Shown: in pieces, positions 28,101 through 38,236 of the stretch
Numbering within the stretch: position 1 is the stretch's first letter
Layout of the letters: each line of letters starts with the position of its first letter
Source: Rhynchopus euleeides
Taxonomy: Eukaryota > Euglenozoa > Diplonemea > Diplonemida > Diplonemidae
Assembly (NCBI GenBank): GCA_963210315.1
Contig: OY723238.1
Coordinates: 2,170,001 to 2,234,000 of the forward strand
Length of the DNA: 64,000 nucleotides
Direction of reading: 5' to 3'
Program-made: the position numbers and the translations under genes
The notes under the pieces: model-generated
Told to the model about the DNA's origin: nothing
The model's input: only the letters and a program-made list of their open reading frames with translations
Databases searched by the model: none

Positions 28101-31100
28101 ACTCCTCTTTCCTCTACAAGAGGCTTGCCATGGTCCACCCCGAGCGCCTGGCGTCCCTCGCAATGGCCAAGGCAAACAACTGGGTTGTGTGCCAGGCGCC
28201 GATGGAGGAGTACGCGGTGTACATGGAGAGGGCAGTGCTGGCTGTGAGGCAGGAGACCCGCCGCAGCATGAGGGAGATCGCGGAGGAAGAGCTGCGGGAG
28301 AAGTATGGCACAAAGATGCTGCGGGGGCTGCTGAAGTGTGACCTGCTCCGCCTCGCGCTGTTGCTGGGCATTCCGGAAGCCGATCGGAATGTGAAGGCCG
28401 ATGATCTGCGAGTCGTGGTTGGTGACCGCGTGCTGAAGCTCGCAGAGCCCTGCCGTGGCAGGAACAACCGGGGGGACGCGGCTGACGCCACCTCCAACCT
28501 CAGGGAAAAGCTGTGGACGTCTGTGAAGGGCATCCTGGCTGCCCTGAACGACGCGGGGGTGAAGCATGTGCAGGCGTTTGTGAGCTCCCCTGCATTCCCC
28601 ATTCTGCTGAAGCTTCCTGGGGCGCTCCCAGAGAAGCAGGAGGATGATGCTGATGATGTGACTGCGGATGGCGATGATGGCGACGGTCGCGAGGATGATG
28701 ACGACGACAATGGCGAGGAGGAGGACGTTGGTGACGACGACGACGATCCTGATGATAGCGATGATGATGATGATGATGATGGCGATCGCATGGATGCTGC
28801 TGGTGATGACAAGTTGTGTCCGGCGCAGAAGCTGCTAGGGTGGGATAAGCTGTCCTCGTTGGAGTGCCCACGGGTGGGCCCCGACGCCACCTGTGACGAC
28901 GAGTCTGACTCCTCCGACGAGGATGCCCCATTTCCTGCTGACCACCAGGTGCCGAAGCGTGTCTCCGCCCTCCTTTGGACAGATGAGGTGGTGAAAAGGC
29001 TGAGTTGTGCTGCCGGGAGTGCAAGTTTAGGTGACCTCTCTCGTGAAGACGCCAACGTCCTCATCCAGAAGACCTTGGGCAGGATGAAGGTGGAGACCCT
29101 GCGGGGTATCCGGAACGCCGTTGCGACCTCAAAGAGTTTGGGGAAGCGCGAAGTGATGAGGGATATCCTGCTGCTCGCAGGTGCGCACAAGTCCTCCGAC
29201 CTCGAGGGGAATTTTCCGTCCCGTGACAAGGTGCTGCGAGTGGCCCTCAGCAAGGCGAGCCTCCCGCGGGGCCAGGCGACCTCCGGCTCCCCGAAGGGTT
29301 TCCCTCAGGCAATCCCCATCCCCGCGGCAGTGAAGGAAGAGCACCGTGCCTCTCTGTGGAGGCTCTTCTGCATGTCCCGCGACGATGCGGAGGACCGCGA
29401 GAGGATCGGTGCTGAAGTGCTGGGGACGGGGCCATTGCAGCCTCGATCTGCAACCGCCGCCGAGACGGGTGCCCCGGTGGTGCAGACAGAAACTGCGACT
29501 ACTCCAACTCCAGCTCCAACTGCAACTGCAACTCCAGCTCCAACTGCAACTCAAGCTCCAACTGCAACTGCAACTCCGACTCCGACTCCTCCCACTCCAG
29601 CCCCTCCAGTGCTGTTTTCTGCCGAGGACCACGTCGCGGGGCTGGGCTTTCCGAAGTTCTCCTTCTCCGATGCGGGTGCGAATTGGCAGAGTGGGTGCCC
29701 TTCGTCGGCCTACATCGTGTTGCAGAAGCTTCTCACGGAACTGGGTGTCGAGAACCCCCTCCAAGCGGTCACGTGGCAGGATGCTCAGCATGAGCAGGCG
29801 AGGGTCGAGAAGGGTGGCGGTTGGGCTGTGTGCTCCAACGGGAGATTTAGCCCCGAGGTGGTGGGCACTCTACTCGAGAGAGCGACGGGTGGCAAGTGGT
29901 ATCTTGCGGAACCGGGGGACGCTTTTGTGAGGTCGCGATTTGCTGTTGTGCAAGCATTTGCGTCTCGTGAGTTGGTGCATGATCGCGACTGTTGGTGGCT
30001 TCTCGCGACGAAGCAGCCACCTTCTGCAGGCATTGTCCGATGTCTGGTCGGGAACCACCCGAAATACGAGGTGTGGGGACCACATGGGCCAACCAAACCC
30101 TTTAAAAAATTGGTGGCCCCTCTCGAGTCTGTGTGGACGGCGACAGCGTGCATTCGCTGGTGCGTGCGTGCGAGTACCGACAGTGTGACGGCAGACACCT
30201 CACACTGTGGTTACAGCGAGCACTGGGAGAAGGCCAAGGCCGCCGACGAGGCGGAGATCGATGCCCTGCGCGCCCGGGATGATAGGGCTAAAGACCCTCA
30301 GAAAGCGGACCGTGCGAAGTATCGACAGGTGGCGGAGGACTTCGGGTGGGAGGTGGCGGAACTCCGTTTGAGGGACGTTTTCCCTCCAGATCTTCACCTG
30401 ACTTCCGGGGTCGGTCGGGTGAAGAGGGAGCTTACTTGTTTGCGTAGGTTCAACCACGAAACTGGGTTGGCGGAGGACGGTGAGGACTGCGCCCTCACGG
30501 GGGAGAGCGGGTGGGCTGTGGCGAACTGGGTCGTGCAGCACTGTTGGTTCTTCCCCACCAAAGTGCTGGCGAAAATGAAGGCACTGGACCCACGCAGGGT
30601 TCCGCCGGGCGTGGCACTGCAGCTGGGGGAGCGTACGGAGCCGGAGTGGCCCCGCATCACGTGGGAGCAGATGCAGCTGTGCCAACACCAGGGTCCGCTG
30701 AGGGAGTCGAATGGCTTCCGGGGAGTCCGGCTTTCGTGGAAGGGGGATTTCTGCATCTCCGCCGTGATCCTCGCTGTCGAGACGGAAGTGAGGGCGTTCC
30801 CGCCGCATACCCCGCCCGGCTCCCTCAAATGCACCGACCAGGGACAGTGGCACACCGTGCGTGTCAAGCTGTATCCGCCTGGACCAGGGGACAGGAGCGA
30901 TGTCGCGCGTGTGCCCGAGGGAGCCTGGGATTCCGAGGTCGCGGCGATGTTATTTGCCCCCCCCGACGACACCGCCTCGGGGCGGAACAGAGGCTTGTGG
31001 CGAGTGGCTCTGCGGGTGGAGCGTGAGTCGGACAGGTGTGTGGTGAAGTGCACCGACCACCCTGAGGAGTCGCACGAATCCCTAGAGGCTGCGGTGCAGC

Positions 31101-33286
31101 ATTTTCTGGCGCAGGGGGAATTCGAGCTGTATGCCGTCCGTAGCGCCGAACGTGCGATGGCCAGCGTTCCGTGTATGCGGAGCCTGCGGGTGAGCCGGAT
31201 GGTGAAGGCGAGGAAGAGCCTGACGGAGGAGGAGATGAAGCTCCCAGCGCAGCTGTGGAGGGCACGCTGCCTGGCGTACGTGGAGGGGAAGATGGCGGAG
31301 GAGTTTGGCCGCATCCGGGAAGCTGCAAATCGCCTGATCTACCGAGAGGTTCCCAAGTCGCTGTTTTCAGCGGCGCCGGGTACGGTAGAAAGACAGAACC
31401 TGCTGAGCGTCGACTGGCTGCGGAAACGGCGCCCCCACTCCGTGACCTACCTCGGGGATATGCTCTCGGCGGTGGCGGACCTGGCGGTGAGGTGCCTGGA
31501 GGAGGAGGTGCGCGCCACGCTGACGAAGGATGTGCCGGGGAAGCTTAAAATAATCTTCCCCGGTCAGGAGCCTCTGAGGCCCTTCTCGGAGATGGGTCTG
31601 GTGGAGGTGCATCACTTGTGGGAGGAGGTGGTGAACGGGAAGTGGCAGATGGACCGGTGCGTGGCTGAGCTGAGGCAGCAGCTCAGTGAGGTTGAGCTCA
31701 GGTGCGGACGGCGGTCAGCGCAGGCGGATGCGGTCGCGACGCCGGTGTCTGCTGCACCCTCGGTGCCATGCTGCAAGGTGTGTGGGGAGACCTGCACGAA
31801 GAAGGGGACCCCCTTTGTGAGTTTGGCTTCGCATGCCGCTTCGGCGCACGGCCTCACCTGGGAGGAGTACTGTGCGCATCCGGGTTCCTGCGTGTCGACG
31901 GAGGGCAAGCGGAAGCGCAGCAGCAGCACCACCAGGAGCACGCCTGTGCCGGAGGATGACCCTGGCTCATTGGATTCGGTGACGGAGCGTGATTCGGCGG
32001 CGGAGTATGACTTGGAGAGGGAGCTCGGTGGCAGCGATTTTCCTGGACATTGCGCAGATGACGACGGTGCGCCGCTCCCTCCAGGGCACCCCTCCCACTC
32101 CAGCACCGGCAGCCCGCGGAAGCGCCCGAGGGTGACCCCTGTGACATCGCCTGCCTCTCGCAAACCCGCATCTCCTCCGCATACCCCCTTCCGCATGGTT
32201 GCAGCCTGGTGGTCCTTCCCGCGGACGGCTGACGGTCAGGGAGCAAACACATGCTTCATGGCAGCCTGCCTGCAGCTGCTCCGCCCCTGCATCGACGTCA
32301 TCAGGTCCGAACCGAAGTGCACCGCCTGCGAGACGACGATGTACCCCCTGCTCTCCTTCCTGAAGAACATGTGCCGTGGGAAGGGATCGGAACAGAACCT
32401 CGATGGCCTCCGACAGCTCTCCCGGGAGTCCGGGAGAGCTGTCTTCGAGGAGATGGAAAGGGATGTGGGCGAGGCCCACAGCCTCCTGAAGCGGAAGCAG
32501 CAGTGCCTTGCGCATTTCCTGGGAGAGTTGCTGCAGATCCTGTCCGCCGAGTGGTGGGAATGGAGACGGTGCGGCCCACAGAACCGGCGCCCCGTGTGCA
32601 CCCTCCCCATCCACTTTACCGACGTGCAGGGTAAATGCGGGACGTGCGGCAACCCCACCAGCGCCAACCAGCACCAGGGGTGGTACGTGAAGGGGAGCCC
32701 TGAGAGGTTCCAGACCCTGCAGGTGCTTGTGGATTCTGCGATGCGATGCGAGACGAGCACCGCATTCACATGTGCGGACAAGAGCTGCCTGGGGAGATGC
32801 AGCACCACGACGACCACGATGTTTGTCGGGGGAACGCTGCTGCTGTGGGTGACGCGGCTGACTGACAAGGGCGGTGGCCACACCTTCCTGTCGTCACAAT
32901 GCGATGTGCCGCTGCAGCTCGAAATCGCCGACATCTTCGGGTCGGTCAGGAGGGCGACCTTCACCCTTGGTGCCTGCGCGGTGCACTCCGGGGGGGTGAG
33001 TGGCGGGCACTACACCTGCTACTCCTACAGTCCTGCGGCGAAGGCCATGTTTCTGCACGACGACGCGTACACGAAGCAGGTGGACATCGCGGAGTCCCTC
33101 GAAGTGATGCGGACACACGGCGTCATGTTCCGGTACGACCGGACACCGGACAGCTGCACCGAGGAGTTCCGCATCTCGTGGGTGGGGCTGCTTGATTTGC
33201 TGCGGGCTGACGATGAGGAATCCCACCGCAACGTGCAGAGGCTGTTCCCCCCTGAACAGCGCCAGCAGGACAAATCCATGAGCTGA
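25184..33286 (+). CDS. Giant hAT-like DDE transposase fused to a USP deubiquitinase
   Basis: A 2,700-residue intron-free frame (numbering from ATG 25184). Order: a zinc knuckle, C4-x2-C-x9-H-x3-C; a long acidic/Pro-rich part; a probable coiled coil near 474-515; a DDE-like core with D620 (GCDTSARIGG), D686 (MVDHCATANK), H708 (CCTHKLGRSL) and E968 (YPATSDRVENQHG). D-D spacing of 66 and a long, probably helical D-E insertion match the hAT layout, as does the PATSxxxE stretch followed by an R/L/N pattern. Then come an Asp-rich tract (about 1151-1209), a Thr/Pro/Ala linker (1438-1479), a possible Josephin-like region (about 1481-1662), a C2H2-like finger (C2197, C2200, H2217, H2222, then GLTWEEY) and a USP at about 2335-2662. 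The USP has Cys box GANTCF with C2357, a zinc CGTC pair, His box SGGHYTCYSY with H2609 and D2626/D2627, so it looks catalytically complete. The last residues (QDKSMS) and the TGA are encoded by the adjoining minisatellite. The USP call is strong; hAT assignment is moderate. Confidence 0.85.
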   Translation: MDSCRFCRRPYANLLRHERKCGRRPAAQRLPVEVLVSRFLDGQSDGFCGWTFDFLVGAVEQHLEESEGLGPNMDQRILTCVGSSERWMLCKRAGGALRKGVAHYCLCRRGPAIVADCPPCCSSDHESDVDDCVPSAVPSLSLPPDVVMADAPLRDVAMDDPRAPASRGPPDSLSSEETVRQLTASSPGRFAPPAADGSDCSEEGEEDMCPTPQAQLTSSLTTSATAPPPAPTVAVTEDVHDGDVSMEGGPPDAAELRRMGDLLDAIAVDAGDDVSDAPTPATLAERSESMDDGPAVPAGEELSQQSVQLDCAPCDPAAPTTLSGAVEIFIRRVLSGDVSGCMRTHDQLREAICGVAGVPLEAGLRMISRGGVNSAAKEKLCGNHSLLGQGAVVVRSHRSESTGRVARFCFGECVSEGKCSTAMEVDDVSASSTPGPVTPSGASRPASTPSTRATPATAASSKDRRGRPAYEAAQWRRVTKRLDQAKRWAMAKVYVLERRNRILTEEVLSLRERVSPETYYATGLHHRGTTHAYPLKIRRLVHRLRWEGLGLKAVHRLIGDVFAILFGLPREKLPIPSARTIGRLDWVAGRVSVEAFFEYLKDKARDSQLGDKPTVAIGCDTSARIGGRMHDTHVAYGYVGGKEVSATVTTRIVPSTRAKLLSENLTETIRKIEEQDVGVEQMVMVDHCATANKMAKDANRGVLQCCTHKLGRSLQAAQSVACAWASHSTTGEGKSSATDLLLGIVATLDVENGIDSSGTTALNNVLAVHGTIPKGFAFKRVTGSKFSVHVENASRFLQWSKVLQDMRESFSTSLSRMLQRTQELDIQLYLLTSYLLWQVYVTAQSAVKRGSPTYDKGWEILQRLDDQLGSMLDEKTAEKEVFDILTDTVIGKTADDVPNDVLLGEAAARVAAKAIFLEHTADAMVAWHAAGSTLRTKLKEFMQKDAAAVEELGIEGLRRYPATSDRVENQHGNSSFLYKRLAMVHPERLASLAMAKANNWVVCQAPMEEYAVYMERAVLAVRQETRRSMREIAEEELREKYGTKMLRGLLKCDLLRLALLLGIPEADRNVKADDLRVVVGDRVLKLAEPCRGRNNRGDAADATSNLREKLWTSVKGILAALNDAGVKHVQAFVSSPAFPILLKLPGALPEKQEDDADDVTADGDDGDGREDDDDDNGEEEDVGDDDDDPDDSDDDDDDDGDRMDAAGDDKLCPAQKLLGWDKLSSLECPRVGPDATCDDESDSSDEDAPFPADHQVPKRVSALLWTDEVVKRLSCAAGSASLGDLSREDANVLIQKTLGRMKVETLRGIRNAVATSKSLGKREVMRDILLLAGAHKSSDLEGNFPSRDKVLRVALSKASLPRGQATSGSPKGFPQAIPIPAAVKEEHRASLWRLFCMSRDDAEDRERIGAEVLGTGPLQPRSATAAETGAPVVQTETATTPTPAPTATATPAPTATQAPTATATPTPTPPTPAPPVLFSAEDHVAGLGFPKFSFSDAGANWQSGCPSSAYIVLQKLLTELGVENPLQAVTWQDAQHEQARVEKGGGWAVCSNGRFSPEVVGTLLERATGGKWYLAEPGDAFVRSRFAVVQAFASRELVHDRDCWWLLATKQPPSAGIVRCLVGNHPKYEVWGPHGPTKPFKKLVAPLESVWTATACIRWCVRASTDSVTADTSHCGYSEHWEKAKAADEAEIDALRARDDRAKDPQKADRAKYRQVAEDFGWEVAELRLRDVFPPDLHLTSGVGRVKRELTCLRRFNHETGLAEDGEDCALTGESGWAVANWVVQHCWFFPTKVLAKMKALDPRRVPPGVALQLGERTEPEWPRITWEQMQLCQHQGPLRESNGFRGVRLSWKGDFCISAVILAVETEVRAFPPHTPPGSLKCTDQGQWHTVRVKLYPPGPGDRSDVARVPEGAWDSEVAAMLFAPPDDTASGRNRGLWRVALRVERESDRCVVKCTDHPEESHESLEAAVQHFLAQGEFELYAVRSAERAMASVPCMRSLRVSRMVKARKSLTEEEMKLPAQLWRARCLAYVEGKMAEEFGRIREAANRLIYREVPKSLFSAAPGTVERQNLLSVDWLRKRRPHSVTYLGDMLSAVADLAVRCLEEEVRATLTKDVPGKLKIIFPGQEPLRPFSEMGLVEVHHLWEEVVNGKWQMDRCVAELRQQLSEVELRCGRRSAQADAVATPVSAAPSVPCCKVCGETCTKKGTPFVSLASHAASAHGLTWEEYCAHPGSCVSTEGKRKRSSSTTRSTPVPEDDPGSLDSVTERDSAAEYDLERELGGSDFPGHCADDDGAPLPPGHPSHSSTGSPRKRPRVTPVTSPASRKPASPPHTPFRMVAAWWSFPRTADGQGANTCFMAACLQLLRPCIDVIRSEPKCTACETTMYPLLSFLKNMCRGKGSEQNLDGLRQLSRESGRAVFEEMERDVGEAHSLLKRKQQCLAHFLGELLQILSAEWWEWRRCGPQNRRPVCTLPIHFTDVQGKCGTCGNPTSANQHQGWYVKGSPERFQTLQVLVDSAMRCETSTAFTCADKSCLGRCSTTTTTMFVGGTLLLWVTRLTDKGGGHTFLSSQCDVPLQLEIADIFGSVRRATFTLGACAVHSGGVSGGHYTCYSYSPAAKAMFLHDDAYTKQVDIAESLEVMRTHGVMFRYDRTPDSCTEEFRISWVGLLDLLRADDEESHRNVQRLFPPEQRQQDKSMS

Positions 33287-35536
33287 GTGCATGCAGATCG
33301 GGACAAATTCATGAGCTGAGTGCATGCAGATCAGGGTAAAGAGTGTGTGCATGCAGATCAGGGTAAATCCATGAGCTGAGTGCATGCAGATCAGGACAAA
33401 GAGTGTGTGCATGCAGATCAGGGTAAAGAGTGTGTGCATGCAGATCAGGACAAATCCATGAGCTGAGTGCATGCAGATCAGGGTAAAGAGTGTGTGCATG
33501 CAGATCAGGGTAAATCCATGAGCTGAGTGCATGCAGATCAGGACAAAGAGTGTGTGCATGCAGATCAGGGTAAAGAGTGTGTGCATGCAGATCAGGACAA
33601 ATCCATGAGCTGAGTGCATGCAGATCGGGACAAATTCATGAGCTGAGTGCATGCAGATCAGGGTAAAGAGTGTGTGCATGCAGATCAGGGTAAATCCATG
33701 AGCTGAGTGCATGCAGATCAGGACAAAGAGTGTGTGCATGCAGATCAGGGTAAAGAGTGTGTGCATGCAGATCAGGACAAATCCATGAGCTGAGTGCATG
33801 CAGATCGGGACAAATTCATGAGCTGAGTGCATGCAGATCAGGACAAATGCATGAGCTGAGTGCATGCAGCTCAGGGTAAAGAGTGTGTGCATGCAGATCA
33901 GGACAAATCCATGAGCTGAGTGCATGCAGATCGGGACAAATTCATGAGCTGAGTGCATGCAGATCAGGACAAATGCATGAGCTGAGTGCATGCAGATCAG
34001 GGTAAAGAGTGTGTGCATGCAGATCAGGGTAAATCCATGAGCTGAGTGCATGCAGATCAGGACAAAGAGTGTGTGCATGCAGATCAGGGTAAAGAGTGTG
34101 TGCATGCAGATCAGGACAAATCCATGAGCTGAGTGCATGCAGATCGGGACAAATTCATGAGCTGAGTGCATGCAGATCAGGGTAAAGAGTGTGTGCATGC
34201 AGATCAGGGTAAATCCATGAGCTGAGTGCATGCAGATCAGGACAAAGAGTGTGTGCATGCAGATCAGGGTAAAGAGTGTGTGCATGCAGATCAGGACAAA
34301 TCCATGAGCTGAGTGCATGCAGATCGGGACAAATTCATGAGCTGAGTGCATGCAGATCAGGACAAATGCATGAGCTGAGTGCATGCAGATCAGGGTAAAG
34401 AGTGTGTGCATGCAGATCAGGGTAAATCCATGAGCTGAGTGCATGCAGATCAGGACAAATCCATGAGCTGAGTGCATGCACATCGGGACAAATTCATGAG
34501 CTGAGTGCATGCAGATCAGGACAAATCCATGAGCTGAGTGCATGCAGATCGGGACAAATTCATGAGCTGAGTGCATGCAGATCAGGACAAATGCATGAGC
34601 TGAGTGCATGCAGATCAGGGTAAAGAGTGTGTGCATGCAGATCAGGGTAAATCCATGAGCTGAGTGCATGCAGATCAGGACAAATCCATGAGCTGAGTGC
34701 ATGCACATCGGGACAAATTCATGAGCTGAGTGCATGCAGATCAGGACAAATCCATGAGCTGAGTGCATGCAGATCGGGACAAATTCATGAGCTGAGTGCA
34801 TGCAGATCAGGACAAATGCATGAGCTGAGTGCATGCAGCTCAGGGTAAAGAGTGTGTGCATGCAGATCAGGGTAAATCCATGAGCTGAGTGCATGCAGAT
34901 CAGGACAAAGAGTGTGTGCATGCAGATCAGGGTAAAGAGTGTGTGCATGCAGATCAGGACAAATCCATGAGCTGAGTGCATGCAGATCGGGACAAATTCA
35001 TGAGCTGAGTGCATGCAGATCAGGACAAATGCATGAGCTGAGTGCATGCAGATCAGGGTAAAGAGTGTGTGCATGCAGATCAGGGTAAATCCATGAGCTG
35101 AGTGCATGCAGATCAGGACAAAGAGTGTGTGCATGCAGATCAGGGTAAAGAGTGTGTGCATGCAGATCAGGACAAATCCATGAGCTGAGTGCATGCAGAT
35201 CGGGACAAATTCATGAGCTGAGTGCATGCAGATCAGGACAAATGCATGAGCTGAGTGCATGCAGATCAGGACAAATCCATGAGCTGAGTGCATGCACATC
35301 GGGACAAATTCATGAGCTGAGTGCATGCAGATCAGGACAAATCCATGAGCTGAGTGCATGCAGATCGGGACAAATTCATGAGCTGAGTGCATGCAGATCA
35401 GGACAAATGCATGAGCTGAGTGCATGCAGATCAGGGTAAAGAGTGTGTGCATGCAGATCAGGGTAAATCCATGAGCTGAGTGCATGCAGATCAGGACAAA
35501 GAGTGTGTGCATGCAGATCAGGGTAAAGAGTGTGTG
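33266..35536. repeat. 27/33-bp minisatellite, block A
   Basis: Tandem mixture of 33-bp units (GTGCATGCAGATCAGGAC, then AAATCCATGAGCTGA) and 27-bp units ending in AAAGAGTGT. Variants are CAGGAC/CAGGGT/CGGGAC and TCC/TTC/TGC. Every unit holds the palindrome TGCATGCA in almost all cases. The array starts inside the 3' end of the giant gene and supplies its stop codon. Both unit lengths are multiples of 3, so the minus strand stays open (872 codons reading MHSAHGFVLIC-like repeats); I regard that as a by-product. Confidence 0.96.
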
Positions 35537-36040
35537 GGTCCCTCAACGAGACCCCCTGTCCCCGGCCCTGTGAGCACCACAGCACCAGGGAATAGGCATC
35601 CCAACTCACAGGACCCACCGCCGTCACTGCATGCCCCTCTGCCCCGCGTTTCGTTACCTTCTCTGCCAGGTCACGGGTCCCCCCTCCAGGTGCCCTCCCG
35701 CCTCATCCCTTTTTACCCCCGTCGTTGCCCGTTTTGGCGCCCCCGATAGGCGGACCCAGGGAGCCTCGTCAAAGTGCCATCCCTACAGGAGATCACCCTG
35801 GTTTAGGCCCCCATGAGCACCATGGCACCAGTAATCCAGGAAATTTGGCTCCCTGGATCCACCGTCACTGCTATTCTTGTCCTTCTGCATTACCTTTCAC
35901 GCTTATTTGCCTTCGGACTGGGTCATGGGATGGAAGAGGGCGGTCGGGGTCTGGGGAAGTGAGGATGTGTGTCAAGACCTTGTCTCGTTGTGCCTGGGAG
36001 GTTTGGTGGTGGATGGGATGAGACACAGGCCATTGTGCCC
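35537..36040. repeat. Spacer element, copy 1 (3'-truncated)
   Basis: A 504-bp non-satellite segment starting GGTCCCTCAACGAG and ending CATTGTGCCC. It is identical to 44092-44595 as far as I compared and nearly identical to 37584-38087. An internal degenerate direct repeat (TGAGCACCA... to ...CACCGTCACTG) occurs near 35571 and 35814. No gene recognised. Compared with copy 2 it lacks the 3' extension and poly(A). Confidence 0.85.
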
Positions 36041-37583
36041 AGTGCATGCAGATCAGGACAAAGAGTGTGTGCATGCAGATCAGGGTAAAGAGTGTGTGCA
36101 TGCAGATCAGGACAAATCCATGAGCTGAGTGCATGCAGATCGGGACAAATTCATGAGCTGAGTGCATGCAGATCAGGGTAAAGAGTGTGTGCATGCAGAT
36201 CAGGGTAAATCCATGAGCTGAGTGCATGCAGATCAGGACAAAGAGTGTGTGCATGCAGATCAGGGTAAAGAGTGTGTGCATGCAGATCAGGACAAATCCA
36301 TGAGCTGAGTGCATGCAGATCGGGACAAATTCATGAGCTGAGTGCATGCAGATCAGGACAAATCCATGAGCTGAGTGCATGCAGATCAGGGTAAATCCAT
36401 GAGCTGAGTGCATGCAGATCAGGACAAAGAGTGTGTGCATGCAGATCAGGGTAAAGAGTGTGTGCATGCAGATCAGGACAAATCCATGAGCTGAGTGCAT
36501 GCAGATCAGGACAAATCCATGAGCTGAGTGCATGCAGATCAGGGTAAATCCATGAGCTGAGTGCATGCAGATCAGGACAAAGAGTGTGTGCATGCAGATC
36601 AGGGTAAAGAGTGTGTGCATGCAGATCAGGACAAATCCATGAGCTGAGTGCATGCAGATCAGGGTAAAGAGTGTGTGCATGCAGATCAGGGTAAATCCAT
36701 GAGCTGAGTGCATGCAGATCAGGACAAAGAGTGTGTGCATGCAGATCAGGGTAAAGAGTGTGTGCATGCAGATCAGGACAAATCCATGAGCTGAGTGCAT
36801 GCAGATCGGGACAAATTCATGAGCTGAGTGCATGCAGATCAGGACAAATGCATGAGCTGAGTGCATGCAGATCAGGGTAAATCCATGAGCTGAGTGCATG
36901 CAGATCAGGACAAAGAGTGTGTGCATGCAGATCAGGGTAAAGAGTGTGTGCATGCAGATCAGGACAAATCCATGAGCTGAGTGCATGCAGATCAGGGTAA
37001 ATCCATGAGCTGAGTGCATGCAGATCAGGACAAAGAGTGTGTGCATGCAGATCAGGGTAAAGAGTGTGTGCATCCAGATCAGGACAAATCCATGAGCTGA
37101 GTGCATGCAGATCAGGGTAAAGAGTGTGTGCATGCAGATCAGGGTAAATCCATGAGCTGAGTGCATGCAGATCAGGACAAAGAGTGTGTGCATGCAGATC
37201 AGGGTAAAGAGTGTGTGCATGCAGATCAGGACACATCCATGAGCTGAGTGCATGCAGATCGGGACAAATTCATGAGCTGAGTGCATGCAGATCAGGGTAA
37301 ATCCATGAGCTGAGTGCATGCAGATCAGGACAAAGAGTGTGTGCATGCAGATCAGGGTAAAGAGTGTGTGCATGCAGATCAGGACAAATCCATGAGCTGA
37401 GTGCATGCAGATCGGGACAAATTCATGAGCTGAGTGCATGCAGATCAGGACAAATGCATGAGCTGAGTGCATGCAGATCAGGGTAAAGAGTGTGTGCATG
37501 CAGATCAGGGTAAATCCATGAGCTGAGTGCATGCAGATCAGGCCAAAGAGTGTGTGCATGCAGATCAGGGTAAAGAGTGTGTG
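36041..37583. repeat. 27/33-bp minisatellite, block B
   Basis: Continuation of the same satellite as block A, with the same unit types in a different order. It ends in GAGTGTGTG immediately before spacer copy 2, the same unit phase at which block A ends. Confidence 0.96.
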
Positions 37584-38236
37584 GGTCCCTCAACGAGACC
37601 CCCTGTCCCCGGCCCTGTGAGCACCACAGCACCAGGGAATAGGCATCCCAACTCACAGGACCCACCGCCGTCACTGCATGCCCCTCTGCCCCGCGTTTCG
37701 TTACCTTCTCTGCCAGGTCACGGGTCCCCCCTCCAGGTGCCCTCCCGCCTCATCCCTTTTTACCCCCGTCGTTGCCCGTTTTGGCGCCCCCGATAGGCGG
37801 ACCCAGGGAGCCTCGTCAAAGTGCCATCCCTACAGGAGATCGCCCTGGTTTTGGCCCCCATGAGCACCATGGCACCAGTAATCCAGGAAATTTGGCTCCC
37901 TGGATCCACCGTCACTGCTATTCTTGTCCTTCTGCATTACCTTTCACGCTTATTTGCCTTCGGACTGGGTCATGGGATGGAAGAGGGCGGTCGGGGTCTG
38001 GGGAAGTGAGGATGTGTGTCAAGACCTTGTCTCGTTGTGCCTGGGAGGTTTGGTGGTGGATGGGATGAGACACAGGCCATTGTGCCCAGAGAGCGCATGA
38101 GAGAGAGGGATTTGAGGCCCCCCGCCCCCAGGTTCCCTGCCCACCTGGACGGACCCAAGTGCCTCACACCGGTTCTCTCCCCACCCGGTGGTCCACCTGA
38201 CGGGCAAGTCGAAAAAAAAGAAAAAAAAAAAAAAAA
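37584..38236 (+). mobile_element. Spacer element, copy 2, longest copy with poly(A) end
   Basis: The first 504 bp match spacer copies 1 and 3 with a few substitutions (for example GATCGCCC for GATCACCC, TTTTGG for TTTAGG). The next 149 bp, from 38088, are found only here and end in an A-rich tract (38212-38236, one G interruption) directly joined to satellite. A poly(A) 3' end suggests retrotransposition of a transcript into the satellite. No target-site duplication is visible at the right edge, so later rearrangement is likely. No coding capacity recognised. Confidence 0.6.
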
